From Streptomyces sp. T12 (GTDB lineage Bacteria; Actinomycetota; Actinomycetes; Streptomycetales; Streptomycetaceae): DNA of 64,000 nucleotides. The notes under the pieces were generated by a model that searched no databases, had not been told where the DNA came from, and was given only the letters and a program-made list of their open reading frames with translations. Shown here piece after piece: positions 32,543-41,323 of the stretch. Each line of letters begins with the position of its first letter. Positions within the stretch are counted from its first letter, which is position 1. A program made the position numbers and the translations under genes. The stretch covers positions 2,108,001 through 2,172,000 of the forward strand of contig NZ_CP117866.1 in the NCBI RefSeq assembly GCF_028736035.1, read 5' to 3'.

Positions 32543-35500
32543 CCCGCACTCCCCGGACTCTGGTGCCACAACTTCCGTACCTGTGAGGGCTCTTGACCCG
32601 CCGGCCGCAGATCGGCCCACGGATTCAGTTCGTATCCGGTGGGCATATGGATTCGCCGGCCGCGCGCCGGATCCCCGCCGTCCCCCGTCGGCACCGCCAC
32701 CGGCTCCGCCAGCCGCGCCGCCACCACGTCCAGGCCACCCTCGTCGCGCAGCTCGATCAGCTCGGCGAGGTTCCAGGCGGCGGAGCCCACCACACTCAGG
32801 CTGCGCGGCCCTCGCCGCTGCACCACCCCGCGCACCAGCAGCAGCCAGGAATGGAAGACGGTGTGGGCACACGCGTCGTGCGAGTCGTCGAAGAACGCAA
32901 GATCCACCAACCCCGTCCCGTCGTCCAGCGTGCTGAAGATGACCCGCTTGCCGGACCGGATCGGCGGCGTCTGGGTGGCCGCCTTGGCCCCCGCGACCAG
33001 CACCGTCTCCCCGTGCCGGGCATCGCGCAGCCGCTTCGCCGAGACCACGCCCAGCTCGTCGAGGAAGGCCCGGTGATCGTCCATCAGATTGCGCGAGGCA
33101 TCCATCGACAGCACACCCAGCTCGGCACTGAGCCGCTCCGCCGAGCTGAGGTCGGGCAGCCCGGCCGCGGCCGTCTTCCGCCCGCCGGCCAGGGGGAGCT
33201 GTCCGCCGCCACCGCCCCGGGCGCCCCGGTGCAGCTCGGTCAGGTGCAGTTGCAGATCACGCCGGTTGGCCCCGAAGGCGTCCAACGCGCCCACCTGCGC
33301 CAGCCTTTGAGCGAGCGGTCGGCTCGGCCGCCCCCGCTCCCAGAAGTCGAGCAGCGAGGCATACGGCTGCCCCTCCGCGATCCGCGCCGCCTCGGCCTCA
33401 CTGATGCCGTGCACATCGGAGAGGGCGAGCCGCAGCCCCCAAACCCCTCTCGAACCCTCCGATTCAGACACCAGTTCGATACGATGGGCGACCCCTGACA
33501 CGTTCACGTCCAACGGCAGGATCGGCACCCCGCGCCGCCGCGCGTCCGCCAGCAGCAGCCGCTTCGGATACATCCCGGGGTCGTGGGTGAGCAGCCCCGC
33601 GTAGAAGGCGGCCGGGTGATGGGCCTTCAGCCAGGCCGACTGATAGGTCGGCACGGCGAAGGCGACCGCGTGCGCCTTGCAGAAGCCGTACGACCCGAAG
33701 GCCTCGACGATCTCCCAGGTCCGCCGAATGGTCTCCGCGTCGTACCCGCCCGCCGCCGCGTACTGCGCGAACCACACCCGGATCCGCCCCTGCGACTCCG
33801 GATCGGACAGCCCGCGCCGCACCCGGTCGGCCTCGTCCCGCCCGCACCCGGTCATGATGTGCACGATGTCGATGATCTGCTCGTGGAAGACGACGACCCC
33901 GTACGTCTCCCGCAGCGGCTCCTGAAGGTCCTTGTGCGGATAACGGATCGGTGCCCGCCCGTGCCGCGCCTCGATGAACGGCCGCACCATGTCGGCGGCG
34001 ACCGGCCCGGGCCGGAAGAGCGAGATATCCACGACAAGATCATGAAAGGTGGCCGGCTGAAGCCGCCCGACCAGGTCCCGCTGCCCCGGCGACTCGATCT
34101 GGAAGCAGCCCAAGGTCTCGGTGGAACGAATGAGCCGGTACGTCTCCGGGTCGCCGTCCCCCCGCTCGAAGTCGAGCGCGTCCAGATCGACCCGCTCCCC
34201 CGTGACCCGCTCCACCTCCGCGACCGCGTGCGCCATCGCCGACTGCATCCGCACACCCAGCACGTCGAGCTTGAGCAGTCCGAGGTCCTCGACGTCGTCC
34301 TTGTCGAACTGCGACATGGGGAAGCCCTCGCCGCTGGTCGGCATGACGGGCGTACGGGACAGCAGGGAGGCGTCGGAGAGCAGCACCCCGCACGGATGCA
34401 TGGCGATGCCCCGCGGAAGGGCGTCAAGAGCCTCCGCCAGCTCCCACAGCTTGCCGTACTTCTCCCGCTCCCCCGCCAGTTTCCTGAGCTCGGGCAGCTC
34501 GTCCAGTGCCGCCCGGGCATCCCGCGCCCGGATGTGCGGGAAGGACTTGGCGATGCGGTCGATGTCGGCCGGGTCCATGGACAGGGCGGCACCCACGTCC
34601 CGGATCGCGTGCCGCACCCGATAGGTCTCCGGCATCGAGACGGTCGCGACCCGCTCGGTCCCGAACCGGTCGATGATCGCGCGATAGACCTCCAGCCGCC
34701 GCGCGGACTCCACGTCGATGTCGATGTCGGGCAGCACCAGCCGGCGCTTGGACAGGAAGCGTTCCATCAACAGCCCGTGCTCCACGGGATCGGCGTGCGC
34801 GATGCCGAGCAGATGATTGACGAGCGACCCCGCGCCGGAGCCCCGCGCGGCCACCCGAATCCCCATCTTCCTTACGTCATCAACAACTTGAGCGACCGTC
34901 AGAAAGTAAGAAGCGAACCCGTGATGGGCGATGATGTCCAGTTCCTGGTGCATCCGCTCCCAGTACGCCCGCCGCCCGTCATAACCGCGCAGCACCATGC
35001 CCGCCACCGCCCGCGAGGCGAGCGCCCGCTGGGCGGTGCGCTGCCCGGCGCCGACGAGGTACGGCTCGGGGAAGTGAACGCTGCCGATACCGAGGTCGTC
35101 CTCGGGATCGACAAGACACCCGGCAGCGGCAGCCCCGGTCTGCTCCAACAACCGGTACGCGGCATCGCGCCGAAAGCCCGCGGCCTCGACGACCCGCTCG
35201 GCAACCCGCGCCATCTCACCCGCACCCTTGAGCCAGGCCTCACCGGAGTCCAGTTCCTTGGTGGAGTCGATGGGCACGAGCCGGCGCGCGGCGTCCAGCA
35301 CATCGGCGACCGGCCCCAGACCGGGATCCGCATACCGGACGGCATTGCTCAGCACAGGCCGCACCCGCTGCTCGGCGGCGAAGCCGACGGTACGGGCGGC
35401 CAGCCTCAGCGACCCCGGCCCGGTGCCCTTACGCCCGTGCCATACGGCCTCCAGCCGCAGGGAATCCCCGTAGACCTCCCGCCAGGGCCCGAGCAGCCTG

Positions 35501-36015
35501 GCCGCCCGATCAGGACGACCGGCGGCAAGCGCACGCCCCACATCGGACTCGGTACCGAGCAGGACGATCAGCCCGTCCCCCCGATTGTCGTGCCGGGGCA
35601 ACAGCGGCGGCCCTTCACCGGCATGCGCAGCCGAAACGATTCGGCACAGATCGGCCCACCCACGGGCCCCGTCCCGGGCAAGAAAGGTGACACGAGGCAT
35701 CGACTCATCGACGAAGGCGCCACCCCGAACCGGAACCCGACGCCGCCGCCCCACAGACTCCCCCACCCCCGAGAGCCCGAACTCCTCCACGGCCAGCTCC
35801 ACACCGAACAACGGCCGCACCCCCGCCGCCGCACAGGCCTTGGCGAACCGAACCGCTCCCCCGAGCGAGTCCCGGTCGGTAAGCGCCAGGGCATCCATAC
35901 CCCGCTCGGAGGCACGCTCGGCCAGCCGCTCCGGGTGCGAGGCGCCGTATCGCAAAGAGAACCCGGAGACGGTGTGCAGATGCGTGAAACCCGGCACACG
36001 CACCTCCCGACTCAT
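32539..36015 (-). CDS. dnaE2: error-prone DNA polymerase DnaE2
   Basis: 1158-residue C-family polymerase. The N-terminal PHP domain starts FTHLHTVSGFSLRYGASHPE. The palm holds the catalytic acidic residues in VLPDIDIDVE, fingers and the QFDKDDVEDLGLLKLDVLG region follow, and an OB-fold lies near the C-terminus (VLVAGAKAATQTPPIRSGK). DnaE2 carries out translesion synthesis after DNA damage together with ImuB. The start at 36015 gives the standard MSREVRVPGFTHLH; an upstream frame to 36144 would run through both LexA boxes. No ImuA is present in the unit. Confidence 0.93.
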   Translation of the reverse strand: MSREVRVPGFTHLHTVSGFSLRYGASHPERLAERASERGMDALALTDRDSLGGAVRFAKACAAAGVRPLFGVELAVEEFGLSGVGESVGRRRRVPVRGGAFVDESMPRVTFLARDGARGWADLCRIVSAAHAGEGPPLLPRHDNRGDGLIVLLGTESDVGRALAAGRPDRAARLLGPWREVYGDSLRLEAVWHGRKGTGPGSLRLAARTVGFAAEQRVRPVLSNAVRYADPGLGPVADVLDAARRLVPIDSTKELDSGEAWLKGAGEMARVAERVVEAAGFRRDAAYRLLEQTGAAAAGCLVDPEDDLGIGSVHFPEPYLVGAGQRTAQRALASRAVAGMVLRGYDGRRAYWERMHQELDIIAHHGFASYFLTVAQVVDDVRKMGIRVAARGSGAGSLVNHLLGIAHADPVEHGLLMERFLSKRRLVLPDIDIDVESARRLEVYRAIIDRFGTERVATVSMPETYRVRHAIRDVGAALSMDPADIDRIAKSFPHIRARDARAALDELPELRKLAGEREKYGKLWELAEALDALPRGIAMHPCGVLLSDASLLSRTPVMPTSGEGFPMSQFDKDDVEDLGLLKLDVLGVRMQSAMAHAVAEVERVTGERVDLDALDFERGDGDPETYRLIRSTETLGCFQIESPGQRDLVGRLQPATFHDLVVDISLFRPGPVAADMVRPFIEARHGRAPIRYPHKDLQEPLRETYGVVVFHEQIIDIVHIMTGCGRDEADRVRRGLSDPESQGRIRVWFAQYAAAGGYDAETIRRTWEIVEAFGSYGFCKAHAVAFAVPTYQSAWLKAHHPAAFYAGLLTHDPGMYPKRLLLADARRRGVPILPLDVNVSGVAHRIELVSESEGSRGVWGLRLALSDVHGISEAEAARIAEGQPYASLLDFWERGRPSRPLAQRLAQVGALDAFGANRRDLQLHLTELHRGARGGGGGQLPLAGGRKTAAAGLPDLSSAERLSAELGVLSMDASRNLMDDHRAFLDELGVVSAKRLRDARHGETVLVAGAKAATQTPPIRSGKRVIFSTLDDGTGLVDLAFFDDSHDACAHTVFHSWLLLVRGVVQRRGPRSLSVVGSAAWNLAELIELRDEGGLDVVAARLAEPVAVPTGDGGDPARGRRIHMPTGYELNPWADLRPAGQEPSQVRKLWHQSPGSAG

Positions 36016-36043
36016 GAGCCCGAGACCGGCCGAACACCAGCTC

Positions 36044-36059
36044 TCGAACATCAGTTCCC
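36044..36059 (-). promoter_or_regulatory. LexA-like SOS box, proximal
   Basis: TCGAAC-ATCA-GTTCCC on the plus strand matches the actinobacterial LexA consensus TCGAAC-N4-GTTCGA at 14 of 16 positions (N4 counted as free). It lies 29 bases upstream of the dnaE2 start. Confidence 0.6.
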
Positions 36060-36100
36060 AACTCTCCCACCCCCACCATAGACCATTTCCGGACCGTTTC

Positions 36101-36116
36101 TCGAACATCCGTACGA
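36101..36116 (-). promoter_or_regulatory. LexA-like SOS box, distal
   Basis: TCGAAC-ATCC-GTACGA matches TCGAAC-N4-GTTCGA with one mismatch. It lies 86 bases upstream of dnaE2 and 58 bases upstream of the divergent membrane protein gene, so it could influence both. Confidence 0.65.
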
Positions 36117-36173
36117 CATCCGTTCGGCCGCCTCCCACCTGCACAAACGCCCGACGGCCCGGACCGTGGGGGC

Positions 36174-37214
36174 ATGACGCAGACCACGGGCGCCGACACT
36201 CCGCACCGCTCCTTCATGGCCGAGGTGAAGGACGCCGTCACTCCACGGGCCACGCTGCTCGTGACCGGCGTGGTCGCCCTCGCTCTGCTCTTCATCGCCT
36301 CCTACGTGGGCGCACTCCACGACCCGAAGCCCAAGGACGTGCCCTTCGGGGTCGTGGCACCCGAGGTAGCCGCCCGACAAACAGTGGACCGACTGGAAAA
36401 CCTGCCCGGCGACCCCTTGGCCCCCCGCACAGCGGCCGATGCGGCAACAGCCCGCAAGCAAATCCTGAACCGCGACATCGACGGCGCCCTGCTGGTCGAC
36501 CCGACCGGCACCACCGACACCCTCCTGGTAGCCACCGGAGGCGGCAGAGTCCTGGCCACCACCCTGGAGACCCTGATCGCCACGCTGGAGAAATCCGAGG
36601 CACGCACCCTCCGCACCATCGACGTGGCCCCCGCCGACCCGCACGACGCCAACGGGCTCACGTCCTTCTACGTGACCGTGGGCTGGTGCGTGGGCGGCTA
36701 CCTCTGCGCCTCGATCATGACGATCAGCTCGGGCGCCGGCCGCCCCACCCCCAAACGCTCGGCGATCCGCCTCATCGCCATGGCCCTCGTCGCCCTCGTC
36801 GGCGGACTCGGCGGCGCCCTGATCGTCGGCCCGATCCTGGGCGCGCTCCCCGGCAGCATCGCCGCCCTCTGGGGCGTCGGCGCCCTGATCATCTTCGCGG
36901 TGGGCGCGGCCACGCTCGCCTTCCAGGCCATCTTCGGCCTGGCCGGCATCGGCCTGGTCATCCTGATCGTCGTCATCCTGGGCAACCCGAGCGCCGGCGG
37001 CGCCCTCCCACCCCCACTGCTCCCCCCGTTCTGGAGAGACATCGGCCCGGCACTGCCACCGGGCGCGGGTACATGGGCAACCCGCTCGATCGCCTACTTC
37101 AAGGGCAACGACACGACCGACTCACTCCTGGTCCTCTCGGCATGGGCGGCGGCAGGAATCGTAGTCACACTCCTGGCGGCGTCACTGCGAACAGGCCGGA
37201 CCAAGACGCCGTAG
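36174..37214 (+). CDS. YhgE/Pip-like (DUF3533-type) membrane protein
   Basis: 346 residues: one N-terminal helix (ATLLVTGVVALALLFIASYVG), an outer domain of ~130 residues starting LHDPKPKDVPFGVVAPEVA, and then five helices including FQAIFGLAGIGLVILIVVILG. This is the layout of ABC-2-like YhgE/Pip and DUF3533 proteins, which lack their own ATPase and often work in export or envelope functions. No partner ATPase is adjacent. It is divergent from dnaE2, close to a LexA-like box. Confidence 0.72.
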   Translation: MTQTTGADTPHRSFMAEVKDAVTPRATLLVTGVVALALLFIASYVGALHDPKPKDVPFGVVAPEVAARQTVDRLENLPGDPLAPRTAADAATARKQILNRDIDGALLVDPTGTTDTLLVATGGGRVLATTLETLIATLEKSEARTLRTIDVAPADPHDANGLTSFYVTVGWCVGGYLCASIMTISSGAGRPTPKRSAIRLIAMALVALVGGLGGALIVGPILGALPGSIAALWGVGALIIFAVGAATLAFQAIFGLAGIGLVILIVVILGNPSAGGALPPPLLPPFWRDIGPALPPGAGTWATRSIAYFKGNDTTDSLLVLSAWAAAGIVVTLLAASLRTGRTKTP

Positions 37215-37262
37215 AGACACCCGGGCGAACGCACCCGCACCCGCGTACGGCGGGAAGGGGAC

Positions 37263-37358
37263 GTGCCGGGGGGTGTCCGCCCGCAGCGGCGGGCGTCAAG
37301 ACACGGCACCTCTAGCCCAACGGCAACCGCCCGACCGAGGACGGACACCCCCCGGCAC
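37263..37358. repeat. 17-bp perfect inverted repeat, 62-bp spacer
   Basis: Arms GTGCCGGGGGGTGTCCG (37263-37279) and its exact complement (37342-37358). The spacer holds a smaller GCCCGC/GCGGGC hairpin. It could act as a long terminator for the plus-strand membrane protein gene, or be a small structured RNA. Confidence 0.7.
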
Positions 37359-37405
37359 GGCCCCGACCCACAACGCACCCGCAGGCGCAACGCGCACCCC
37401 CACCC

Positions 37406-37497
37406 CACCCGCACAGGCCGCCGCAGGCATCCCCGCCCCCACCGCCGAAGGCACCCGCACAGGCCGCCGCAGGCATCCCCGCCCAACCGCCGGAGGC
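37406..37497. repeat. 46-bp tandem duplication
   Basis: Two head-to-tail copies beginning CACCCGCACAGGCCGCCGCA, differing at a few positions near the end of the unit, with a truncated start of a third copy. Non-coding. Confidence 0.75.
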
Positions 37498-37509
37498 ACA
37501 CGCGAAAGC

Positions 37510-37533
37510 CCCGCCCCTCACACAAGGGGCGGG
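37510..37533 (-). terminator. terminator of the minus-strand streptogrisin gene
   Basis: Arms CCCGCCCCT (37510-37518) and AGGGGCGGG (37525-37533), loop of 6, 23 bases beyond the protease stop on the minus strand. Confidence 0.7.
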
Positions 37534-37555
37534 ACTTCACGAAGCAACGAACGCG

Positions 37556-38638
37556 TCAGCCGATCTCAGTACCCGTGGCCGACAGCGCCTCCGTCACCGG
37601 CTGGAAGAACGTCTCCCCACCGGCGGTGCAGTCACCGCTGCCCCCGGAGGTGAGCCCGATCGCCTTGTCGCCGGAGAACAGCGAGCCACCACTGTCACCG
37701 GGCTCGGCGCAGACGTCGGTCTGGATCAGCCCGTTGACGATGTCACCGTTGCCGTAGTTCACGGTGGCGTCCAGGCCGGTGACCTTGCCCTCGTGCACCT
37801 GGGTGGTCGAACCGCTGCGGGTGACCGCCATGCCGACGGTGGCCTCGGCGGCACCGCTGATGGCCTGCGAGGAACCGTTGTAGAGGTTGACCTCGCTCGG
37901 GTGGTCGACCTCGGCGGTGTACTTGACCAGCCCGTAGTCGTTGTCCGGGAAGCTGGACGTCTCGTTGGTGCCGATCTCCTTGCCGCTGGAGTCCGACCAG
38001 GTGGAGATGGACTCGGTGCAGTGCCCGGCGGTCAGGAAGAAGGGCTCACCGCCCTTGACGACGTTGAAGCCGAGCGAGCAACGCCCACCGCCACCGGAGA
38101 TCGCGTCACCGCCCGCGATGAAGGGCTTGAACTCACCCTTCGTCCGCTTGAGTTCCGCCGTGGCACCCAGCCCGTCGACGACCTTGCCGAGCTTGGTCCA
38201 CTCGGCGTCGGACACCGTACGGTCGGCGGTGACGACGACCTTGTTCGTCGCCGGGTCCGTCACCCAGGCGGTGCCGGGAATGGTCGCGTCCTGCTTGAGC
38301 GTCGTACGGGCGCTCTTCAGCTCGGCGAGGGAGTTCTCGACGACCCGGGCCTTGGCGCCGGCCGCCTCGACGGCGTCGGCGGCGGCCTCGTCGAGGACGT
38401 TCACGACAAGGTTCTTGGTCTGCGCGTCGTAGTAGGTACCCGCGGCGTCGGCGCCGAGGTCCTTCGCCAGCGTCGAGGCGAGCTTTCCGGCCGCGCCGAT
38501 CGACAGGGTCTTCGGCGCAGACGTCTCAGGTGTCTCGCTGGCGTTCGCAGTCTGCAAGGTCACTCCCGCGGCAACCAGTGCGGCGATGCCCGCACCTGCC
38601 ACGGCTGCACGCCGCTTGGGTATGCGTCGGTGCTTCAA
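37556..38638 (-). CDS. secreted S1 protease, alpha-lytic/streptogrisin type with long pro-region
   Basis: 360 residues: signal peptide ([18 protein letters not shown]), a ~150-residue pro-region with an alpha-lytic-protease prodomain ([19 protein letters not shown] precedes the cleavage site), then a chymotrypsin-like domain with His in FLTAGHC, Asp in PDNDYGLV and Ser in [10 protein letters not shown]. The SGGSGDC and VCAEPGDS Cys pairs give the family disulphides. The longer pro-region sets it apart from the shorter SGPA/B-like gene at 39995. Secreted, self-processed protease. Confidence 0.93.
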   Translation of the reverse strand: MKHRRIPKRRAAVAGAGIAALVAAGVTLQTANASETPETSAPKTLSIGAAGKLASTLAKDLGADAAGTYYDAQTKNLVVNVLDEAAADAVEAAGAKARVVENSLAELKSARTTLKQDATIPGTAWVTDPATNKVVVTADRTVSDAEWTKLGKVVDGLGATAELKRTKGEFKPFIAGGDAISGGGGRCSLGFNVVKGGEPFFLTAGHCTESISTWSDSSGKEIGTNETSSFPDNDYGLVKYTAEVDHPSEVNLYNGSSQAISGAAEATVGMAVTRSGSTTQVHEGKVTGLDATVNYGNGDIVNGLIQTDVCAEPGDSGGSLFSGDKAIGLTSGGSGDCTAGGETFFQPVTEALSATGTEIG

Positions 38639-38914
38639 CTTACGTCCTCCTGTGGGGGGTCGGCCCGAGAGGTTGTGGGGACCTCACGAACCGGAAGGCG
38701 TACGGCGACGAAAGCGGCTCACAACAAATGCCGCGTCCGGGCCGGTTGAACAACGCTCACTATTCCGATGCCCACAGGTAGCGCACAAGGTCGAGTTCCG
38801 GACGCGCGTAGAACACGGTTGCACGCCCCCGCCGTCTTGACCGTGCACAGTCAGACCCCTGTTCTTCGCACAGCAAACACCACGAGCAAGCAATCCATAA
38901 GCAGCGCGTAAGGT

Positions 38915-39784
38915 CTACTCCTGTCTTGAATTCGACCCTTCGCGGTCCGCATCCAAGCGCGGCTCAAGCGGCGGAGGTTCATCCTGCATTGCCTGCGGTC
39001 GCCCGGAACCAGAGGCTGCGACCTGCGCCCCTTTCTCCAGGAACCGCAACAACTCCACCGGAATCGGCAGCACCAACGTGGAGTTCTTCTCGGCCGCCAC
39101 CGCCATCACCGTCTGCAGCAGCCGAAGTTGCAGAGCAGCAGGCGTATCGGCCATCTGATGTGCGGCCTCGGCCAGCTTCTTCGACGCCTGGAACTCCGCG
39201 TCGGCGTTGATCAGCCGCGCCCGCCGCTCCCGGTCGGCCTCCGCCTGCCGGGCCATCGACCGCTTCATGGTCTCGGGCAGCGACACGTCCTTGATGTCCA
39301 CCCGATCGATCGTCACGCCCCACTCGACCGCGGGACTGTCGATCATCAACTCCAGTCCCTGGTTGAGCTTTTCGCGGTTGGACAGCAGATCGTCCAGCTC
39401 GCTCTTGCCGATGATGGACCGAAGCGACGTCTGCGCCATCTGCGAGACCGCGAACCGATAGTCCTCCACCCGCACGACCGCCTCGGCCGGCGAGGACACC
39501 TTGAAGTAGACGACGGCATCCACCCGCACGGTGACGTTGTCCCGAGTGATGCCCTCCTGCGCGGGCACGGGCATCGTCACGATCTGCATGTTCACCTTGC
39601 GCAGCTTGTCGACGCCCGGAACGATCATGGTGAACCCGGGCCCGCGCACCTGGGGCCGGAGCTTCCCGAGGCGGAAGACCACGCCCCGTTCGTACTGCTT
39701 GACGACCCTCGCGGCCGCCGTCACGTACACCGCACCGGCGGACGCGAGCGTCACTCCCGCCGCCACCAGCTCCTCGACCATCAC
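38915..39784 (-). CDS. SPFH/band-7 slipin (stomatin-like) protein
   Basis: 289 residues: an N-terminal hydrophobic segment ([20 protein letters not shown]), then a PHB/SPFH domain with RVVKQYERGVVFRLGKL, PGFTMIVPGVDKLRKVNM, VTVRVDAVVYFKV, the VEWGVTIDRVDIKDVSLPE strand and a coiled-coil MARQAEADRERRARLINADAE. It would oligomerise as a membrane-domain scaffold. Slipins are often next to an NfeD gene; none is adjacent here. It lies between two secreted proteases. Confidence 0.9.
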   Translation of the reverse strand: MMVEELVAAGVTLASAGAVYVTAAARVVKQYERGVVFRLGKLRPQVRGPGFTMIVPGVDKLRKVNMQIVTMPVPAQEGITRDNVTVRVDAVVYFKVSSPAEAVVRVEDYRFAVSQMAQTSLRSIIGKSELDDLLSNREKLNQGLELMIDSPAVEWGVTIDRVDIKDVSLPETMKRSMARQAEADRERRARLINADAEFQASKKLAEAAHQMADTPAALQLRLLQTVMAVAAEKNSTLVLPIPVELLRFLEKGAQVAASGSGRPQAMQDEPPPLEPRLDADREGSNSRQE

Positions 39785-39866
39785 GACCCCCCGGGGTCCG
39801 ACGTGGGCGCATTACAGGGGAGTACTGCCTGCACTTCGACGGTAAACCCGCGACGCGGCCAAGGGC

Positions 39867-39899
39867 GAGCCCCCGCACGGCAGTTGCGTGCGGGGGCTC
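39867..39899 (-). terminator. 13-bp hairpin downstream of the SGPB-like protease gene
   Basis: Arms 39867-39879 and 39887-39899 around a 7-base loop, 95 bases beyond the minus-strand protease stop. Between it and the gene lies an imperfect 20-bp direct repeat (AGGCCAGACGGATCAGGCCA and a near copy). Confidence 0.65.
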
Positions 39900-39994
39900 A
39901 CATGCTGCTGGCTGCAGGCCAGGCCAGACGGATCAGGCCATACAGCTCAGGCCAGATGGATCAGACCAGACGGATACCGGCGTCCGACCGAACG

Positions 39995-40900
39995 TCAGTA
40001 GACGCTGACGCCATAGGCGCTCAGGGCCTCGGTAACCGGCTGGAAGAAGGTCGTGCCGCCGGAGGTGCAGTCGCCGCTGCCGCCGGAGGTCAGACCGTAC
40101 GCGGTGCCGTTGCTGCCGTAGAGCGAACCGCCGGAGTCACCGGGCTCGGCGCAGACGGTGGTCTGGATCAGGCCGGAGACGACGTCGCCGCCGCCGTAGT
40201 TGACGGTGGCGTTCAGGGCGGTGACCCGGCCGCTGTGCGTACCGGTGGTGGAGCCGTCCCGGATGACGGTGGTGCCCACGCTCGGCGTGGCCGCGCGGGT
40301 GATGTCCACGCCGTTCGCGGTGCCGGGCCGGCTGACGGAACCGGAGTAGCGCACGATGCCGTAGTCGTTGCCCGGGAAGCTGGAGCCGGCGGTCGAGCCG
40401 ATGACCGTGGTGCGGCCGGAGTTGGAGTACCAGGTCCCGGCGCCGTCGGTGCAGTGCCCGGCGGTCAGGAAGTACTGGTTGCCGCTGCTGTCCTGGACGT
40501 TGAAGCCGAGCGAGCAGCGCCAGCTACTCGCATAGATGGCGTCGCCGCCCTGGATGAACTTGCTGAACTTGCCGGGCGTGCGCTTGATCGTGAGCGCGTC
40601 GGCGTTGGTCCCGGCCTGCTGCTTGATCTTCGCTATCTCCGCCTGGGAGACCGTGCTGTCGACGGTCACCGTGACGCGGTTGGTCTTGCTGTCGACCGCC
40701 CAGGCGGTGCCCGGGATGTCGGCCTTCAGCACCGAGCCGCTGGCGCTCTTGAGCTCGGCGGTGCTGAAGGTGGTGGGAGAGTCGGCGGCGGTCGCGTTGG
40801 GGATCGCGATCGCGGCTGCGGCCACGAGGCCGGAGGAAACGGCGATCAGCCGGGTCCGTCTCGTAATGCCACTGCGGGGGGTGGTGCGCTTGATCCTCAC
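39995..40900 (-). CDS. secreted streptogrisin B-like S1 protease
   Basis: 301 residues. Start GTG with GGAGGG about 8 bases upstream gives [15 protein letters not shown], close to the S. griseus protease B N-terminus as I recall it. A signal peptide to NATA, a pro-region ending [12 protein letters not shown], and a mature chymotrypsin-like domain follow, with His (FLTAGHC), Asp (PGNDYGIV) and Ser ([11 protein letters not shown]). Length matches SGPB. It shares about half its residues with the protease at 37556, so the pair probably arose by duplication, with the slipin gene between them. Confidence 0.94.
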   Translation of the reverse strand: MRIKRTTPRSGITRRTRLIAVSSGLVAAAAIAIPNATAADSPTTFSTAELKSASGSVLKADIPGTAWAVDSKTNRVTVTVDSTVSQAEIAKIKQQAGTNADALTIKRTPGKFSKFIQGGDAIYASSWRCSLGFNVQDSSGNQYFLTAGHCTDGAGTWYSNSGRTTVIGSTAGSSFPGNDYGIVRYSGSVSRPGTANGVDITRAATPSVGTTVIRDGSTTGTHSGRVTALNATVNYGGGDVVSGLIQTTVCAEPGDSGGSLYGSNGTAYGLTSGGSGDCTSGGTTFFQPVTEALSAYGVSVY

Positions 40901-41323
40901 GTTTCGTTCCCTCCAAGGGAAGTCGGGGGCCCGCGTGGGGTGGGGCCCGTGAGGCGCAGTCAGAGGGCCGCACGTCCGGATTCCGAACACGCCGTGCCCC
41001 TGACAAGCGCTGAGGGGGAGTATTCGGCCGAACAGCGGGTAGCCGCAAGGGCGCCTTTCGGCCGTCAATCTTTGAACGATCGGTGCGATTTGACCCGCTG
41101 CCGCACCCGTCAGCCCTGCTCTCGAGGCAGGTCGCGCGCGTCTCGGCAGCGGGTTGAAGTCGCCTCAGCCGCACGCCCCCTCGCACACCAACACAACCGG
41201 CCGACGCTCCCGTACACCACCCGAGCCCGGCCGGGACAACTCCGTCACCATCGGTCGCCTCTACCACAGGGATGTCCGGAAGTCGCCCCTCCACACAGCC
41301 CTCCAGTGAGCGCGAGACGGTCC
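40901..41323 (-). promoter_or_regulatory. long upstream region of the streptogrisin B gene
   Basis: 423 bp without a supported gene. It carries the protease promoter and the space beyond the DUF5685 stop. A GC-moderate patch near 41070-41100 (TCTTTGAACGATCGG) is the most promoter-like part. No perfect hairpin or known operator was found. Confidence 0.35.

Larger units (their letters stand above)
37215..37555. other. convergent intergenic region rich in inverted and tandem repeats
   Basis: 341 bp without a supported gene. It contains a perfect 17-bp inverted repeat with arms at 37263-37279 and 37342-37358 (62 bases between), two tandem copies of a 46-bp C-rich unit (37406-37451, 37452-37497) and a terminator hairpin at 37510-37533. 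ORFs across it come only from the C-rich bias. Confidence 0.7.

Noticed and set aside
37406..37497. Possible CRISPR-like repeat
   Set aside because: Only two tandem 46-bp units with no spacers and no cas genes; a plain tandem duplication.
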